A stretch of DNA of 6,319 bases from JBLNBQ01 sp050260095 (GTDB lineage: Bacteria > Bacillota > UBA5301 > DYFA01). The stretch's first letter is position 1; every line of letters begins with the position of its first letter. The stretch is taken from NCBI GenBank assembly GCA_050260095.1, contig JBLNBQ010000112.1:1-6319 (forward strand). Direction: 5' to 3'. Both the position numbers and the translations under genes were made by a program. Positions 1-5,732 of this stretch are shown here, piece by piece. The notes beneath the pieces are model-generated. The model saw only the letters and a program-made list of their open reading frames with translations, ran no database searches and was not told the origin of the DNA.

Positions 1-435
1 GCAAAACCTGACACTCGCGCGCGCCACTCGGGGTCTCCCGCCCTGGGGGGGGCGCGGCGCCTTCCCCCGCCGCACGACCGGGGCCAGGGCGCCAGTGCGG
101 CGCTGGATGCCGCGCTTCGCCAACTCGACGGCGACCGGGAACTGTTGGTCGAGCTAACCCTGGAGTTGCTCAGCGCCTGGCCCATCTACCGCACGAAGCT
201 GGCTCAAGCTGCCGGCGACGGTAACCTGCCGCTATTGGGCGAGGAAGCGCACAGTCTCAAAGGAGCGCTCTCCTATTTCGGTCAACCCGGCTTGATTCAG
301 CTGGTTCGCGAGCTGGAGAGAGCCGCCACAGAGGGGAATACAGCGGCCGCCGAGACAGTCCGTCTCCGGCTGGAAGGGGAGGTCGATGAGCTGCTTGCGA
401 CCCTGACTCTCGCCCTCAGACTCCCACAAGGCTGA
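1..435 (+). CDS. Hpt-domain protein, C-terminal part (likely end of a hybrid histidine kinase), 5' truncated by the window
   Basis: The frame is open from base 1 to a TGA at 433-435, giving 144 visible residues. The last ~110 form an Hpt (histidine phosphotransfer) domain: a helix with LDGDRELL, then AHSLKGAL, where the His at visible residue 84 (codon 250-252) is the expected phospho-accepting histidine, then LVRELERAA and a closing helix. Hpt domains relay phosphate between receiver domains in multistep phosphorelays in the cytoplasm. The frame has no ATG, GTG or TTG before 145, and a TTG start at 145 would cut into the first Hpt helix, so the gene most likely begins left of the window. The residues before the domain are Arg/Pro/Gly-rich, like an interdomain linker, and cross an 8-G run, so a small indel there cannot be excluded. 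The response regulator starts 22 bases downstream and is the obvious partner. The Hpt call is firm; membership in a hybrid kinase is inferred. Confidence 0.85.
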   Translation, partial: AKPDTRARHSGSPALGGARRLPPPHDRGQGASAALDAALRQLDGDRELLVELTLELLSAWPIYRTKLAQAAGDGNLPLLGEEAHSLKGALSYFGQPGLIQLVRELERAATEGNTAAAETVRLRLEGEVDELLATLTLALRLPQG

Positions 436-457
436 AGCGAAAGGATTTGAAGACTGC

Positions 458-1222
458 ATGAGAGTGCTGATCGCGGAAGACGAGTTCGTCAGTCGTCGCT
501 TGCTGCTCGGCGTGCTCTCCGCTCTTGGTGAGTGCGACACGGTCAACAACGGCGCTCAGGCCCTGACCGCCATCCGGGAGGCGATGAGCCGGGGCTCTGC
601 CTACCGTCTGCTCTGCCTCGACCTGCTCATGCCGGAAGTCAACGGGCTGGAGGTGCTGGTGAACCTCCGCGGCTGGGAGCGGGAACAGGGGATAACCGAG
701 GCCGACCGGACCAGGGTGATCGTCACCACCGCCGTGGACGAGCTGCCCAGCATTGCCCAGGCCTTCCAGGCTGGCTGCGACGCTTACCTGACCAAGCCGG
801 TCGACCGCCGAAAGCTGCAGGAGCGGCTCCGGGAGCTCGAACTGCTCCCGTCCGACGGGCATCAGCGGGAGCTAGGCCTCTCGGGAGAGGCGAAGAAGCG
901 CGCGGCGGATGAGGTCTCCGCCTTGCTGCGCCGGGCTACCGGCAAGGGACCCATGGGGGTCAAGGTGTACGTCGACGGTCACGTGCTTACCCTGGTGATC
1001 GAGGGGGCGTTGACCCCGCTCGAGCGCACTTTGCTCCAGGTGAAGGGAGCAGAAGAGCGGGTGACCAGCATCCGGGCCGCCCTGCTTGAGAGTATCGCGG
1101 GCGAACTGCGGTCTCTCCTGGAGTCCAGCTTCGAGCTCTCCGTCGCCGACCTGTACAGCCACGTCGATCCCAGACGCGACAAGCAGATTATCGTAGCCAG
1201 GGTGCAGGGAATTCTTGCCTGA
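458..1222 (+). CDS. Response regulator: receiver domain fused to a DUF2294/MpsC-like output domain
   Basis: 254 aa. Residues 1-~125 are a CheY-like receiver: acidic pair E7/D8, phosphoacceptor D55 in LDLLMP (codon 620-622), switch Thr T91, aromatic Y110 and conserved K113 in the LTKPVD motif. Residues ~143-254 do not look like any HTH, GGDEF or HD output. They match my memory of DUF2294 (PF10057, also called MpsC): GKGP at 162-165, VKVYVDG, a strand leading to LTPLE at 185-189, an amphipathic helix with many Leu/Glu, then SHVDPRRDKQIIVARV at 234-249. Stand-alone DUF2294 proteins are about 110-120 aa, so a whole copy appears fused here. MpsC is linked in staphylococci to membrane-potential generation and inorganic carbon supply, but its biochemistry is unclear, so the output is unknown. 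An AAGGA lies ~12 bases before the ATG. The gene follows the Hpt gene closely and is probably co-transcribed and phosphorylated through it. Receiver call very sure; DUF2294 call fairly sure. Confidence 0.88.
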   Translation: MRVLIAEDEFVSRRLLLGVLSALGECDTVNNGAQALTAIREAMSRGSAYRLLCLDLLMPEVNGLEVLVNLRGWEREQGITEADRTRVIVTTAVDELPSIAQAFQAGCDAYLTKPVDRRKLQERLRELELLPSDGHQRELGLSGEAKKRAADEVSALLRRATGKGPMGVKVYVDGHVLTLVIEGALTPLERTLLQVKGAEERVTSIRAALLESIAGELRSLLESSFELSVADLYSHVDPRRDKQIIVARVQGILA

Positions 1223-1269
1223 AGCCAGAAATCAACACGAAACGCAGTTTGATAGCAGAGAGGAGGACC

Positions 1270-1311
1270 GTGTCGCTCGCGTTACCGCAACAACAGGTCC
1301 GGGTGGGCTAA
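1270..1311 (+). other. Possible 13-codon leader ORF upstream of the chemoreceptor gene
   Basis: A perfect AGGAGG (1261-1266) precedes a GTG at 1270 that opens a 13-codon frame, MSLALPQQQVRVG, ending at TAA 1309-1311. The spacer is only 3 bases, shorter than ideal. The stop codon falls in the loop of the hairpin at 1299-1323, so a ribosome finishing this ORF would cover the hairpin. That is the layout of a translated leader, but no amino-acid run typical of attenuators is present and the frame is short enough to be chance. It could also be relic coding sequence. Confidence 0.25.
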
Positions 1312-1323
1312 ACCCTCGCCCGG
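1299..1323 (+). promoter_or_regulatory. GC-rich stem-loop in the regulator-chemoreceptor gap
   Basis: The arms CCGGG (1299-1303) and CCCGG (1319-1323) pair fully. Inside them GGG (1305-1307) pairs with CCC (1313-1315) around a CTAAA loop, leaving a one-base and a three-base bulge. No T-run follows, so it is not a standard intrinsic terminator. It lies 87 bases after the regulator stop and 126 bases before the chemoreceptor ATG, so it could act as an mRNA processing or attenuation element. I looked for c-di-GMP-I riboswitch and T-box signatures in this 227-base gap and found none convincing. Confidence 0.35.
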
Positions 1324-1435
1324 GTGCCGTTGGACGGGGTGACTGTGGGGACAGCAGGAGAGCAAAGAAGAAGCGGCTTTCGTAGAGGTACCATCTCCCT
1401 CCCCACCCGTTCCAATGGCGCTCCCGCATCACTCC

Positions 1436-1443
1436 AGGGGGTG
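1436..1443 (+). promoter_or_regulatory. Ribosome binding site fixing the chemoreceptor start at 1450
   Basis: AGGGGGTG, one mismatch from AGGAGGTG, lies 6 bases before the ATG at 1450. It overlaps the in-frame GTG at 1441, which makes that GTG unlikely. The further upstream GTG at 1324 has no such site and would add 42 non-hydrophobic residues ahead of the first membrane helix. Confidence 0.6.
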
Positions 1444-1449
1444 CCAGAG

Positions 1450-3174
1450 ATGAAACGACTCATCCAATTCATCGTCGGTCTCAAACTCCGCACGCAGATG
1501 CTACTCTTCGTGGTAGCCGTCATTGCGATCATGGGCCTGCAGGGTATCTACAACCTTGCGACCACCAGTCAGATCGTCAAGACCAGTGAACAGATCTACG
1601 ACATCGACCTCTTGGGCGTGCGTTACGCCATGGAAGTAGAGGCCAGCTTCAACGCGGTCGTCTACACCGTCTACCAGCACATCGCCTCGCCTGACCCCAG
1701 ACTCCTGGCCTCGTTCGAGCAATCATATGCGACGAGCCGGCAGGCCATAGACCAAGCTTTCAAGGACTACGAGCCAACTATCGTCAATGCCGAAGACCGC
1801 GCCAACACCGAGGCGCTGCGCAAGGCGCTCGACACTTATCTGGCCACACTCGACCAGATTCTCGCCGTCTCCCGGCAAGGAAAGAAAGCGGAAGCCTTCA
1901 ATCAAGCGATGAACCTCCGGGATTTCCGCAATCGGGAGATCGCTCCGCGAATCCGGTGGATGGTGGATTTCAATACGAAAACCGCCCGGGAAGAGCACGA
2001 GGCCGGTGCGCGCCTCGCCACTCTGACCCGGCGCAATACAGTGCTGGGGATCTTCATCGTCGGTCTCTTCTACCTCGCGCTGGCGCTCATCGCCCCCACG
2101 ATGATCTCGCGTCCGATGCAGTCCATCCAGACCGTGATGGACGGCGTGGCCCACGGAGATCTCTCACGCACCGTCCCGCTCAGCGGGACCAACGAGATGG
2201 GGCAGTTGGCCAAGTCGATCAACGAGACCATCCAGGGACTGCGGGGGCTCATCTCCCAGGTGGGCCAGGCTTCCACGCAGGTGGGGGCGTCGTCGCAGGA
2301 ACTTGCCTCCTCGGCGCAGACCGTAGGCCAGGTGACGCAGCAGGTAACGGATACGATCGGCCAGATGGCCACGGGGGCTGACGAACAGGCCCGGGCCGCC
2401 CAGCAGACGGGGCAGAAGGTCGCTGAGATCGCCGCCGCGATCGAACGGCTGGCCTCCGCCGCACAGCAGATGGCCGACAATGCTGAAGCCACCGCGAAGC
2501 TGGCGATGAGCGGGCTCGGCTCGGTCGACCAGGCTGTGAAGCAGATGGAGACCATCAAGACTGCCTCCGGCGAAGCTGCCGCCGCGGTCGACAACCTCAA
2601 CCGGCGTTCGGGCGAGATCGGCCGCATCCTGGAGGTGATCACCGGCATCGCCGACCAGACCAACCTGCTCGCGTTGAATGCGGCCATCGAGGCCGCCCGC
2701 GCCGGCGAACACGGCCGGGGCTTCGCGGTGGTGGCCGAGGAGGTGCGCAAGCTGGCCGAGCAGTCCCGGCAGGCCGCCGGTCAGATCTCGGTCCTCGTCG
2801 GAGAGATCCAGACGGAGACCGCCCGCGCCGTCACCACCATGGACGCCGGGGCGGAAGAGGTCGAGACCGGCGTCAGCGTGGTGAACGCCAGCGGGCAGGC
2901 CTTCCGCTCGATCGCCGAGGCAGCCCGGCAGGCTTCTCAGGCGATGAAGGAGGTCAACACCACCGCGCAGCAGGTGGCTGCCGCCAGCGAGCAGGCGGTC
3001 CAGGCGGTAGAGTCCATCGCCGCGATCACTCAGGAGTCGGCGGCGGGGGCCCAGGAGGTCTCGGCGGCCGCGGAGGAGCAGGCGGCCTCGATCGAGGAGA
3101 TCGCGGCTTCATCCGAATCCCTGGCCCGGCTGGCGCAGGAGCTGCAGACGTCGGTGAGCGTCTTCCGGATGTAG
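1450..3174 (+). CDS. Methyl-accepting chemotaxis protein (4HB-type sensor, HAMP, signalling domain)
   Basis: 574 aa, a transmembrane chemoreceptor. TM1 is about residues 17-36 (MLLFVVAVIAIMGLQGI). An all-helical extracytoplasmic segment of ~160 residues without cysteines follows, matching the 4-helix-bundle MCP sensor class. TM2 is about 198-219. HAMP runs ~220-271 (SRPMQSIQ...NEMGQL). The rest is the long antiparallel coiled coil, with the conserved hairpin tip at ~395-425 (ADQTNLLALNAAIEAARAGE at 401-420) that contacts CheW and CheA. Glu/Gln-rich stretches such as AAAEEQAASIEEIAAS near the C-terminus look like methylation sites. The protein ends in VSVFRM with no NWETF-type tether for CheR. 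Ligand unknown: 4HB sensors vary too much to predict. The start is set by the ribosome site just upstream. It is downstream of the Hpt/regulator pair but 227 bases away, so co-transcription is uncertain. Its 3' end overlaps a small convergent ORF by 66 bases. Confidence 0.95.
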   Translation: MKRLIQFIVGLKLRTQMLLFVVAVIAIMGLQGIYNLATTSQIVKTSEQIYDIDLLGVRYAMEVEASFNAVVYTVYQHIASPDPRLLASFEQSYATSRQAIDQAFKDYEPTIVNAEDRANTEALRKALDTYLATLDQILAVSRQGKKAEAFNQAMNLRDFRNREIAPRIRWMVDFNTKTAREEHEAGARLATLTRRNTVLGIFIVGLFYLALALIAPTMISRPMQSIQTVMDGVAHGDLSRTVPLSGTNEMGQLAKSINETIQGLRGLISQVGQASTQVGASSQELASSAQTVGQVTQQVTDTIGQMATGADEQARAAQQTGQKVAEIAAAIERLASAAQQMADNAEATAKLAMSGLGSVDQAVKQMETIKTASGEAAAAVDNLNRRSGEIGRILEVITGIADQTNLLALNAAIEAARAGEHGRGFAVVAEEVRKLAEQSRQAAGQISVLVGEIQTETARAVTTMDAGAEEVETGVSVVNASGQAFRSIAEAARQASQAMKEVNTTAQQVAAASEQAVQAVESIAAITQESAAGAQEVSAAAEEQAASIEEIAASSESLARLAQELQTSVSVFRM

Positions 3175-3399
3175 GACGCCAGACCGGCGGTCGCCGGTCT
3201 CCTCGTCGGCCGTCAGCTTACCCCTGACCACCCCGAACGAGGTGAAGAGCACCAGTTCATCCCGGGGCCTGACCCCGTGTTCCTGCAGCGTCTCATTGGT
3301 GGCGATGGGAGTCTGGGCGATGGCGGTGACGATGATCTGCTTGAGGTTCACCCGGCCCCGCAGGGCTTCGTGCACCCCGGAACCCTCCCCCGTAGGCAA
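3109..3399 (-). CDS. Small uncharacterised protein, convergent with and overlapping the chemoreceptor gene
   Basis: I do not recognise this family. With the TTG start at 3399-3397 it is 96 aa. The core, VNLKQIIVTAIAQTPIA followed by GVRPRDELVLFTSFGVVRG, reads as a helix plus two beta strands of a small soluble protein, with no signal peptide or membrane segment. Codons there are rich in third-position G/C (aac ctc aag cag atc atc gtc acc gcc), and a full AAGGAGG sits at the right distance from the TTG. Both points argue for a real gene. It begins 34 bases after the acyl-CoA synthetase stop on the same strand, so the two probably form an operon. The C-terminal ~28 residues (from GDRRSG on) are low-complexity Arg/Gln/Leu/Gly, run through the 3181-3200 inverted repeat and antisense to the last 66 bases of the chemoreceptor gene. 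A frameshift or lost stop may have extended it. Confidence 0.55.
   Translation of the reverse strand: MPTGEGSGVHEALRGRVNLKQIIVTAIAQTPIATNETLQEHGVRPRDELVLFTSFGVVRGKLTADEETGDRRSGVLHPEDAHRRLQLLRQPGQGFG
3181..3200 (+). terminator. Perfect 8-bp GC-rich hairpin after the chemoreceptor stop
   Basis: AGACCGGC (3181-3188) and GCCGGTCT (3193-3200) are exact reverse complements around a 4-base loop, starting 6 bases after the chemoreceptor TAG. Position and stability suit 3'-end formation, but neither strand has a T-run next to it, so it would be a non-canonical or Rho-assisted terminator, or an RNA-stabilising end. On the minus strand the same bases are codons within the small convergent ORF. Confidence 0.4.
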
Positions 3400-3406
3400 T
3401 GCCATC

Positions 3407-3413
3407 CCTCCTT
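3407..3413 (-). promoter_or_regulatory. AAGGAGG ribosome site selecting a TTG start
   Basis: On the minus strand AAGGAGG occupies 3413-3407. The nearest in-frame ATG (3405-3403) is only one base away, too close for initiation, while the in-frame TTG at 3399-3397 is 7 bases away, the usual optimum. This favours TTG as the start of the small convergent gene. Confidence 0.55.
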
Positions 3414-3433
3414 GCCCCCTGAAGCGGCGAATC

Positions 3434-5089
3434 CTACTGCGACTGAGCCAACTTGCGGCGGCGTTCCTGCTCCCGCAGCTCCACCCGCCGGATCTTGCCG
3501 CTGATGGTCTTGGGCAACTCGGGGACGAACTCGATCTCCCGGGGGTACTTGTACGGCGCGGTCGTGCGCTTCACGAAGTCCTGGAGTTCGCTGGCGAGCT
3601 GGTCGGAGGCCGTATGCCCGGGGGCCAGGATGACGAAGGCCTTGACCACCTCGCCGCGCACGGGGTCGGGGCTGGCAACCACGGCGGCCTCGAGCACCGC
3701 CGGGTGTTCGATGAGCGCGCTCTCCACCTCGAAGGGTCCGATGCGGTAGCCGGCGCTGATGATCACGTCGTCGGCGCGGCCCACGAACCACAGGTACCCG
3801 TCTTCGTCCTTGTAGGCCCGGTCGCCGGTCAGGTACCAGTCGCCCATGTAGCGGCTTTCGGTCGCGCCCGGATCATGCCAGTACTCGGCGAAGAGCCCGG
3901 CCGGACGGCGAGGGGCCACCCGGATGGCGATGTCGCCCTCGCGGCCTGGCGGCAGCTCGGAGCCGTCGTGATCGATCACGGAGACTTCGAAACCGGGGGC
4001 CGGCCTGCCCATCGAACCAGGCTTGACCTGCATGAACGGCATGTTCGCCACGGCGAGGACGGTCTCGGTCTGGCCGTAGCCGTCGTAGATCGTGAGGCCG
4101 GTCCCCTCCTTCCACATGCTCACGACTTCCGGGTTCAGCGGTTCGCCCGCGCTGACGCAGTGGCGGAGGTGGCGCAGGTCGTACTGGCGGAGATCCTCCT
4201 GCACGAAGAGGCGGAAGGCGGTCGGCGCGGCGCACATCACGGTCACGCCGTAGTCGGCCACGAGCTGCAGAGTGCGGGCGGGGTTGAACTTGCCCTTGGC
4301 CGAATGGATGAAGATACAGGCGCCCTGGTGCCAGGGGCCGTAGAAGCTCGACCAGGCGGCCTTGCCCCAGCCGGTGTCGGAGAGGTTGCAGTGCAGGTCG
4401 GTGGGGCGCAACGCGAGCCAGAACCGGCCGGTGGTCTGGTGGGCGAACGGGTACGAGGCGTGCGTGTGCAGCACCATCTTCGGATAGCCGGTCGTGCCGG
4501 AGGTGAAGTAGACGAGCGCCGGATCGGAAGCCCGGGTCTTGACCGACGCGAAGTAGCGCGACGCCTTGGCCGCCTCGGCCTGCAGGTCGAGCCAGCCCTC
4601 CCGGGGTCCGCCCACCACGATCAGGTGCTTCAGCTTCGGGCACTCCGCCCGGATTGCCTCGATCTTTTCGGCGTTCTCCAGGTCGGTGACGGCCGCCACG
4701 GCGCCGGCGGCAGCAAGGCGGTGCTTGATGTCGCGGGGCGTGAGCTGAACCGTCGCCGGCATGCCGATGGCGCCGAGCCTGGTCAGCGCCAGCATGGTGT
4801 CCCACCACTCCGTCACGCGGGGCAACATGAGGAAGACCGGGTCGCCCGCGCCGACCCCCAAGCCCGCCAGGACGTTGGCCATCTGGTTTGACCGGCAGGC
4901 CATGTCCCAGTAGGTGAAGCGCTGTTCGTGCCCGGCGTCGTCGACGATGATGAGGGCCAGCTTGGTGCGGTCCTGCGCCCAGCGGTCCACGACGTCGGTG
5001 GCGAAGTTGAAGTGCTCGGGTACGTTCCAGGTGAACTCCTCTGCTGCTTTCTTCAGGTCGTCCAGGGATTGCGTCATTTCCGGAAACAC
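3434..5089 (-). CDS. AMP-forming acyl-CoA synthetase (acetyl-CoA synthetase-like, MACS group)
   Basis: 551 aa, the normal length for the family. It activates a carboxylic acid with ATP to an acyl-AMP, then transfers the acyl group to CoA in the cytoplasm. ANL-superfamily motifs appear in order: P-loop YFTSGTTGYPK at 194-204, the WGKAAWSSFYGPW segment at 241-253, YDGYGQTET at 335-343, YLTGD at 419-423 with the AMP-ribose Asp, the hinge and GRADDVIISAGYR at 437-449, and PKTISGK at 526-532, where K532 is the adenylation lysine. The layout and the N-terminal FNFATDVVDRWAQ resemble medium-chain (MACS) synthetases rather than true acetate Acs, so short/medium, branched or aromatic acids are likely substrates; which one cannot be read from sequence. 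It starts at GTG 5089-5087: GGAGG lies 7 bases upstream, while the ATG at 5077 is 19 away. K532 may be regulated by acetylation, as in relatives. Probably co-transcribed with the small ORF downstream. Confidence 0.93.
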   Translation of the reverse strand: MFPEMTQSLDDLKKAAEEFTWNVPEHFNFATDVVDRWAQDRTKLALIIVDDAGHEQRFTYWDMACRSNQMANVLAGLGVGAGDPVFLMLPRVTEWWDTMLALTRLGAIGMPATVQLTPRDIKHRLAAAGAVAAVTDLENAEKIEAIRAECPKLKHLIVVGGPREGWLDLQAEAAKASRYFASVKTRASDPALVYFTSGTTGYPKMVLHTHASYPFAHQTTGRFWLALRPTDLHCNLSDTGWGKAAWSSFYGPWHQGACIFIHSAKGKFNPARTLQLVADYGVTVMCAAPTAFRLFVQEDLRQYDLRHLRHCVSAGEPLNPEVVSMWKEGTGLTIYDGYGQTETVLAVANMPFMQVKPGSMGRPAPGFEVSVIDHDGSELPPGREGDIAIRVAPRRPAGLFAEYWHDPGATESRYMGDWYLTGDRAYKDEDGYLWFVGRADDVIISAGYRIGPFEVESALIEHPAVLEAAVVASPDPVRGEVVKAFVILAPGHTASDQLASELQDFVKRTTAPYKYPREIEFVPELPKTISGKIRRVELREQERRRKLAQSQ

Positions 5090-5096
5090 TCTACTC

Positions 5097-5101
5097 CCTC
5101 C
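5097..5101 (-). promoter_or_regulatory. Ribosome site selecting the GTG start of the acyl-CoA synthetase
   Basis: On the minus strand GGAGG at 5101-5097, inside GAGGAGGGAG, is 7 bases before GTG 5089. The in-frame ATG four codons later is too distant to be served by it. Confidence 0.55.
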
Positions 5102-5155
5102 TCACTTCCACGGGGTAAAATTACTCCCACGTTCAACGGACAAACACAAAATCCT

Positions 5156-5170
5156 GCTATAGGGTATAGC
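5156..5170 (+). promoter_or_regulatory. 15-bp palindrome overlapping a candidate extended -10 in the divergent promoter region
   Basis: GCTATA-GGG-TATAGC is a perfect 6-bp inverted repeat with a 3-base centre, in the AT-rich part (about 5115-5170) of the gap between the divergent synthetase and DUF5680 genes. On the + strand TGCTATAGG (5155-5163) fits an extended -10 element (TGnTATA..), about 80 bases before the DUF5680 GTG. A -35 is poor: TTCAAC at 5132 is 20 bases away, and GGACA at ~5138 only 15. The palindrome could be an operator or simply a symmetric -10. No good minus-strand promoter stood out. Confidence 0.3.
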
Positions 5171-5230
5171 TGGTTCCGCCGGGATCCTGGCAGGAGACTC
5201 CAGGGTCGCATGCCGAAGGAGACGGCGAAC

Positions 5231-5235
5231 GGAGG
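5231..5235 (+). promoter_or_regulatory. Ribosome site selecting the GTG start of the DUF5680 gene
   Basis: GGAGG at 5231-5235 is 7 bases before GTG 5243. The alternative in-frame ATG at 5210 has only AGGAG at 5192-5196, 13 bases away, and would add 11 residues (MPKETANGGGS) that look like non-coding leader. Confidence 0.6.
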
Positions 5236-5242
5236 CGGATCT

Positions 5243-5710
5243 GTGAACACGGAACAGTTGAGGCAGTTCATCGTGGCTGCCAACAAGGCGACCTATGCGG
5301 GAGACGGTCCCCGGTGTGCCTCCCTGCTGCCGGGCAGCCGCCAGCTGGAGTTCTCCGATGGGGAATATCTTTACCGCGACGTCTATTTCGGCTCAGACCG
5401 CTTTCAAGGCCAGTCGGTCGTCTACTTCCGCGGCCGGCCCGTTTGGGGCATGGTCTACAGCGGCGGTGTCACAGCGGACCACCTGTCGCCCGAAGCGGAA
5501 GTCTACGCGTTCCTCAAGAAGGCGCTCGCTCGCGTGCCCCCAGACGAACCGTTCCGTGGACCACGCCATTTTTCGGAGGGTGACTGGGTCTACGAGAACG
5601 CCCCGTCGGGAACGAGCGACAGGTTCGCCGGCCGTGAAGAGATCCGCTACGGCGGCGAATCAGTCTATCGCCTACATTACGCGGGCGGCCTGATTGTGGG
5701 ACGGGATTGA
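5243..5710 (+). CDS. DUF5680 domain protein
   Basis: 155 aa, a single domain that I recognise as DUF5680. It opens with LRQFIVAANKATYAGDG, then LLPGSRQLEFSDGEYLYRDV, RFQGQSVVYFRGRPVWGMVY, FLKKAL, PFRGPRHFSEGDWVYEN, and ends with FAGREEIRYGGESVYRLHYAGG. The many aromatic, Gly-punctuated strands indicate a compact mostly-beta cytoplasmic fold, with no signal peptide or transmembrane helix. The family has no established biochemical function. In many Bacillota the domain follows an HTH_3 (XRE) regulator domain, where it may sense a ligand; here it stands alone with no room for an HTH upstream. The gene is divergent from the acyl-CoA synthetase and shares a 153-base intergenic region with it, and it converges on the SHOCT-like gene with a 22-base gap. 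Start choice rests on the GGAGG site. Family call fairly sure; function unknown. Confidence 0.82.
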   Translation: MNTEQLRQFIVAANKATYAGDGPRCASLLPGSRQLEFSDGEYLYRDVYFGSDRFQGQSVVYFRGRPVWGMVYSGGVTADHLSPEAEVYAFLKKALARVPPDEPFRGPRHFSEGDWVYENAPSGTSDRFAGREEIRYGGESVYRLHYAGGLIVGRD

Positions 5711-5732
5711 TTTCCCTAAAGAGAAGGGCGGC

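Noticed and set aside
416..862. 148-codon minus-strand open frame
   Set aside because: Antisense to the receiver domain, which is complete and in a clear operon position.
1324..1449. 42-residue N-terminal extension of the chemoreceptor from GTG 1324
   Set aside because: No ribosome site at 1324, non-hydrophobic sequence, and a better site directly before ATG 1450.
1223..1449. c-di-GMP riboswitch or T-box in the gap before the chemoreceptor
   Set aside because: A GTTACCG-like string at ~1281 drew attention, but the other conserved blocks of a GEMM-I riboswitch and the T-box motif are absent.
2070..2750. 226-codon minus-strand open frame inside the chemoreceptor gene
   Set aside because: Antisense shadow of the HAMP and signalling regions, with a Ser/Ala/Cys-rich translation that has no domain character and no ribosome site supporting it.
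3242..4891. 549-codon + strand open frame
   Set aside because: It is antisense to the acyl-CoA synthetase, whose ANL motifs are all intact. The translation is His/Arg/Gly/Val-rich with no recognisable domain, a common artefact in GC-rich DNA.
4928..5242. 5' extension of the DUF5680 frame
   Set aside because: The frame stays open, but the extension is antisense to the synthetase N-terminus and the intergenic region. GGAGG at 5231 and family length both point to GTG 5243.
5711..5732. Possible terminator between the convergent DUF5680 and SHOCT-like genes
   Set aside because: Only a 4-bp CCCT/AGGG stem with a 7-base loop and no T-run, too weak to call.
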